In this document: piece by piece, positions 62,825-64,000 of the stretch
Layout: every line of letters starts with the position of its first letter
How positions within the stretch are numbered: the stretch's first letter is position 1
From: Palleniella muris
GTDB lineage: Bacteria; Bacteroidota; Bacteroidia; Bacteroidales; Bacteroidaceae
DNA length: 64,000 bases
Reading direction: 5' to 3'
Assembly (NCBI RefSeq): GCF_004792655.1
Contig: NZ_SRZC01000003.1
Coordinates: 62,001 to 126,000 of the forward strand
Notes under the pieces: model-generated
Seen by the model: the letters and a program-made list of their open reading frames with translations, nothing else
Databases searched by the model: none
What the model was told of the DNA's origin: nothing
Translations under genes and position numbers: made by a program

Positions 62825-63241
62825 ATGAAAAGATTGGACTATGATTATTGTAAGGCTGCCCCTGTCCTTGAATGGATGAGCCGCAAGTGGGCGTTGGTGG
62901 TGTTGCTTCGCATGGAAGTATTGTGCAACTCTCCTATGAAGCAATCCGCACAAAGCCCTGCCGGTGTGCGCTTTGGAGATTTGTTCCGTGAAATCCCCGG
63001 AATTTCGGAAAAGATGCTCGCCTCAACCCTTGATAACCTTGAATCAGAGGGACTCGCAGTCCGTAATGTCCGCAACACTTTTCCGCCAAGTGTCGAGTAT
63101 TCCATTACACCACTTGGCGCAAGTTTCCTGAAAGAGATAGGCTATGTGATAGAGTGGGGACACCTTCATTTTGAAGAGATACAAGAAGCGAGAGGACAAG
63201 CCAAATCGTGGAACAATGCAAAAAGCACAGAAAAGTGGTGA
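62825..63241 (+). CDS. HxlR family transcriptional regulator
   Basis: A 138-residue winged helix regulator. CKAAPVLEWMSRKWALVVLLRM, FGDLFREIPGISEKMLASTLDNLESEGLAVR (recognition helix) and VEYSITPLGASFL (wing) are HxlR signatures. Cys9 is at the position of the redox-sensing cysteine in YodB/HypR-type members, so thiol or electrophile sensing is possible. An insert around residues 38-48 (NSPMKQSAQSPAG) lengthens the segment between the first helices. Divergent from the radical SAM gene, convergent with the rhodanese gene. Confidence 0.9.
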   Translation: MKRLDYDYCKAAPVLEWMSRKWALVVLLRMEVLCNSPMKQSAQSPAGVRFGDLFREIPGISEKMLASTLDNLESEGLAVRNVRNTFPPSVEYSITPLGASFLKEIGYVIEWGHLHFEEIQEARGQAKSWNNAKSTEKW

Positions 63242-63305
63242 ATCTTTCTTTCATACCACCTTTTTGCGCTCTGTCTTTGTTAACTCAGTCACAAAACACT
63301 ACTTA

Positions 63306-63704
63306 TCAAAATTTATTCAACGGAATTGAACTTGCTTTTGTCCAACCAAGATAACCGGAGTTCAGTTCCACGACACTATAGCCGTTCTTTGCAAGAATTG
63401 TTGCGGCTTTCTTGCTCCGCCTGCCACTACGGCAGTAGAGGGCGATGGTCTTTTCCTTTGGCAATGATTTCAAGGCTTCTGCCAAGAAATTACCATTCAG
63501 CACATCAATGTTCATTGCGTTACCGATATGTCCCTCCGCATATTCTTCAGGTGTCCGCACATCCAACAGCAGCGTCGTGGAATCTGCTATGACAGTATGG
63601 AATTCCTCCACCTCTACACTCTTGAACATGCCCGTTTGGGCATTGCATCCCAAAAGGCTGCAAACAAAACTCAGAAGTCCCATGAATATAATCTTTTTGG
63701 TCAT
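63306..63704 (-). CDS. Rhodanese-like domain lipoprotein
   Basis: A 132-residue exported protein: signal with lipobox LLGC (Cys20), then a single rhodanese domain. LLLDVRTPEEYAEGHIGNAMNIDV and the active loop CRSGRRS (Cys91) are intact, so sulfur transfer in the periplasm is chemically possible. The lipid anchor should place it at the inner or outer membrane. Convergent with the HxlR gene. Confidence 0.9.
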   Translation of the reverse strand: MTKKIIFMGLLSFVCSLLGCNAQTGMFKSVEVEEFHTVIADSTTLLLDVRTPEEYAEGHIGNAMNIDVLNGNFLAEALKSLPKEKTIALYCRSGRRSKKAATILAKNGYSVVELNSGYLGWTKASSIPLNKF

Positions 63705-63743
63705 TTTGCTATATTAGTGTTTTTTTTGTGTCACTGACATCAC

Positions 63744-63812
63744 TTTCCCGAGTCGCCGACTCGAGATGCTCGAGTCAGCGACTTGACAACCTCGAGTCGC
63801 TGACTCGGGAAA
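63744..63812. repeat. Three-unit GAGTC palindrome cluster
   Basis: Three near-palindromic units: CCGAGTCGCCGACTCGAG (63748-63765), CTCGAGTCAGCGACTTG (63769-63785) and CTCGAGTCGCTGACTCGGG (63791-63809). The outer two, with flanking TTT/AAA, are 22-bp inverted copies (20 of 22 matching). It lies 3' of the partial gene at the right edge and upstream of the rhodanese gene; probably a strong hairpin set. Confidence 0.85.
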
Positions 63813-63849
63813 ATGCTCTTGTTGAGCTTTTTCCTTGGCATAATCTCAA

Positions 63850-64000
63850 TCACTTTATCTCTTTGATGTCCCGCTCTACATTATGGCGGATTTTATCAAG
63901 ATAATGGCGCATGCCTGTCGCGTCCTTGTGGTCGATGATGTCCAGGAGTTCTTTCAATTCCGTACGTATCTTTGCCACATTGTCGTGAGTATATGGGTTG
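63850..64000 (-). CDS. 3' end of an unidentified gene
   Basis: Minus-strand frame running in from the right edge and ending at TGA 63850-63852. The visible ~49 residues (NPYTHDNVAKIRTELKELL... to VERDIKEIK) are charged and helical. They look like the C-terminal helix pair of a larger protein; a TyrA-type prephenate dehydrogenase tail is one guess, unproven. Codon use looks like real coding sequence. Confidence 0.55.
   Translation of the reverse strand, partial: NPYTHDNVAKIRTELKELLDIIDHKDATGMRHYLDKIRHNVERDIKEIK

Noticed and set aside
63744..63812. CRISPR-like array
   Set aside because: Units are palindromic, of unequal spacing and with no spacer-like unique sequence; no cas genes are in the window.
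1..64000. tRNA, rRNA, tmRNA or mobile-element genes
   Set aside because: Intergenic regions were read for cloverleaf-like or known RNA segments and for transposase/integrase frames; none could be supported.

Overview
The window is a stretch of ordinary chromosome from a Bacteroidales bacterium, most likely of the Prevotella group. The evidence is the promoter type (a -7 element TAnnTTTG, often with a TTG about 19-20 bases upstream, and few Shine-Dalgarno sites), a fused LpxC-FabZ protein, a single-chain NifJ, a class III fructose-1,6-bisphosphatase, the bamD-rpoZ-DUF4293 and lpxD-lpxC/fabZ-lpxA-miaA gene orders, and Bacteroidetes-only families such as DUF4834 and DUF5715. No rRNA, tRNA, CRISPR array, transposase, integrase or prophage gene was seen.

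Layout. 1-3373 (minus): uvrB followed by an nhaC-type antiporter cut by the window edge. 3532-5196 (plus): bamD, rpoZ and a DUF4293 membrane protein. 5345-9655 (minus): a small secreted protein and nifJ. 9928-10998 (plus): a lone, uncharacterised ATP-grasp-like protein. 11281-18177 (minus): dnaE, trxA, an orphan DNA adenine methyltransferase, pncB and a secreted M15-type peptidase as one apparent operon. 18394-20169 (plus): psd, pssA and DUF4834, the phosphatidylethanolamine branch. 20342-35937 (minus): a very long run of same-strand genes: a secreted esterase, pnuC, a Dpm1-like glycosyltransferase, hisH-A-F-I-E, ftsE, lysC, lysA, two atypical glycosyltransferases, fbp, a sugar nucleotidyltransferase and guaA, closed by a clear terminator, then a small alkyltransferase gene. 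36347-39871 (plus): mfd. 40308-47894 (minus): a PepSY-like secreted protein, a six-gene cluster (Pif1-like helicase, ExbB, small membrane protein, two ExbD, Lrp) and a class A penicillin-binding protein. 47943-59377 (minus): the lpx/miaA operon and, upstream, phoH-purC-aroE-purM-prfA-pyrF-HD hydrolase. 59479-61401 (plus): a DUF5715 M15-like protein, an OmpA-like domain protein and a Bcp peroxiredoxin. 61767-64000: a radical SAM protein divergent from an HxlR regulator, a rhodanese lipoprotein, and the 3' end of an unidentified gene.

Themes. Envelope building recurs (BamD, LpxA/C/D, FabZ, PBP1A, ExbB/D, two M15-type proteins, phospholipid synthesis, a polyprenol-phosphate sugar transferase). 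There is also DNA repair and replication (UvrB, Mfd, DnaE, alkyltransferase, Pif1-like helicase), NAD supply (PncB, PnuC), and purine, pyrimidine, histidine and lysine synthesis.

The most unusual non-coding signal is a dispersed family of short inverted repeats with the core AAAGGTAACACTTTG. It occurs in multi-unit clusters at four intergenic loci (near 11061, 20195, 45270 and 61502), with a more doubtful relative near 40005, always 3' of at least one gene and mostly between convergent genes. A different three-unit palindrome cluster (core CGAGTCGCCGACTCG) lies at 63744-63812. No convincing new defence or mobile system is present. The protein leads are the orphan ATP-grasp protein, the two atypical glycosyltransferases, the orphan methyltransferase and the helicase-ExbBD operon. 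All calls come from reading the sequence; no database search was run.
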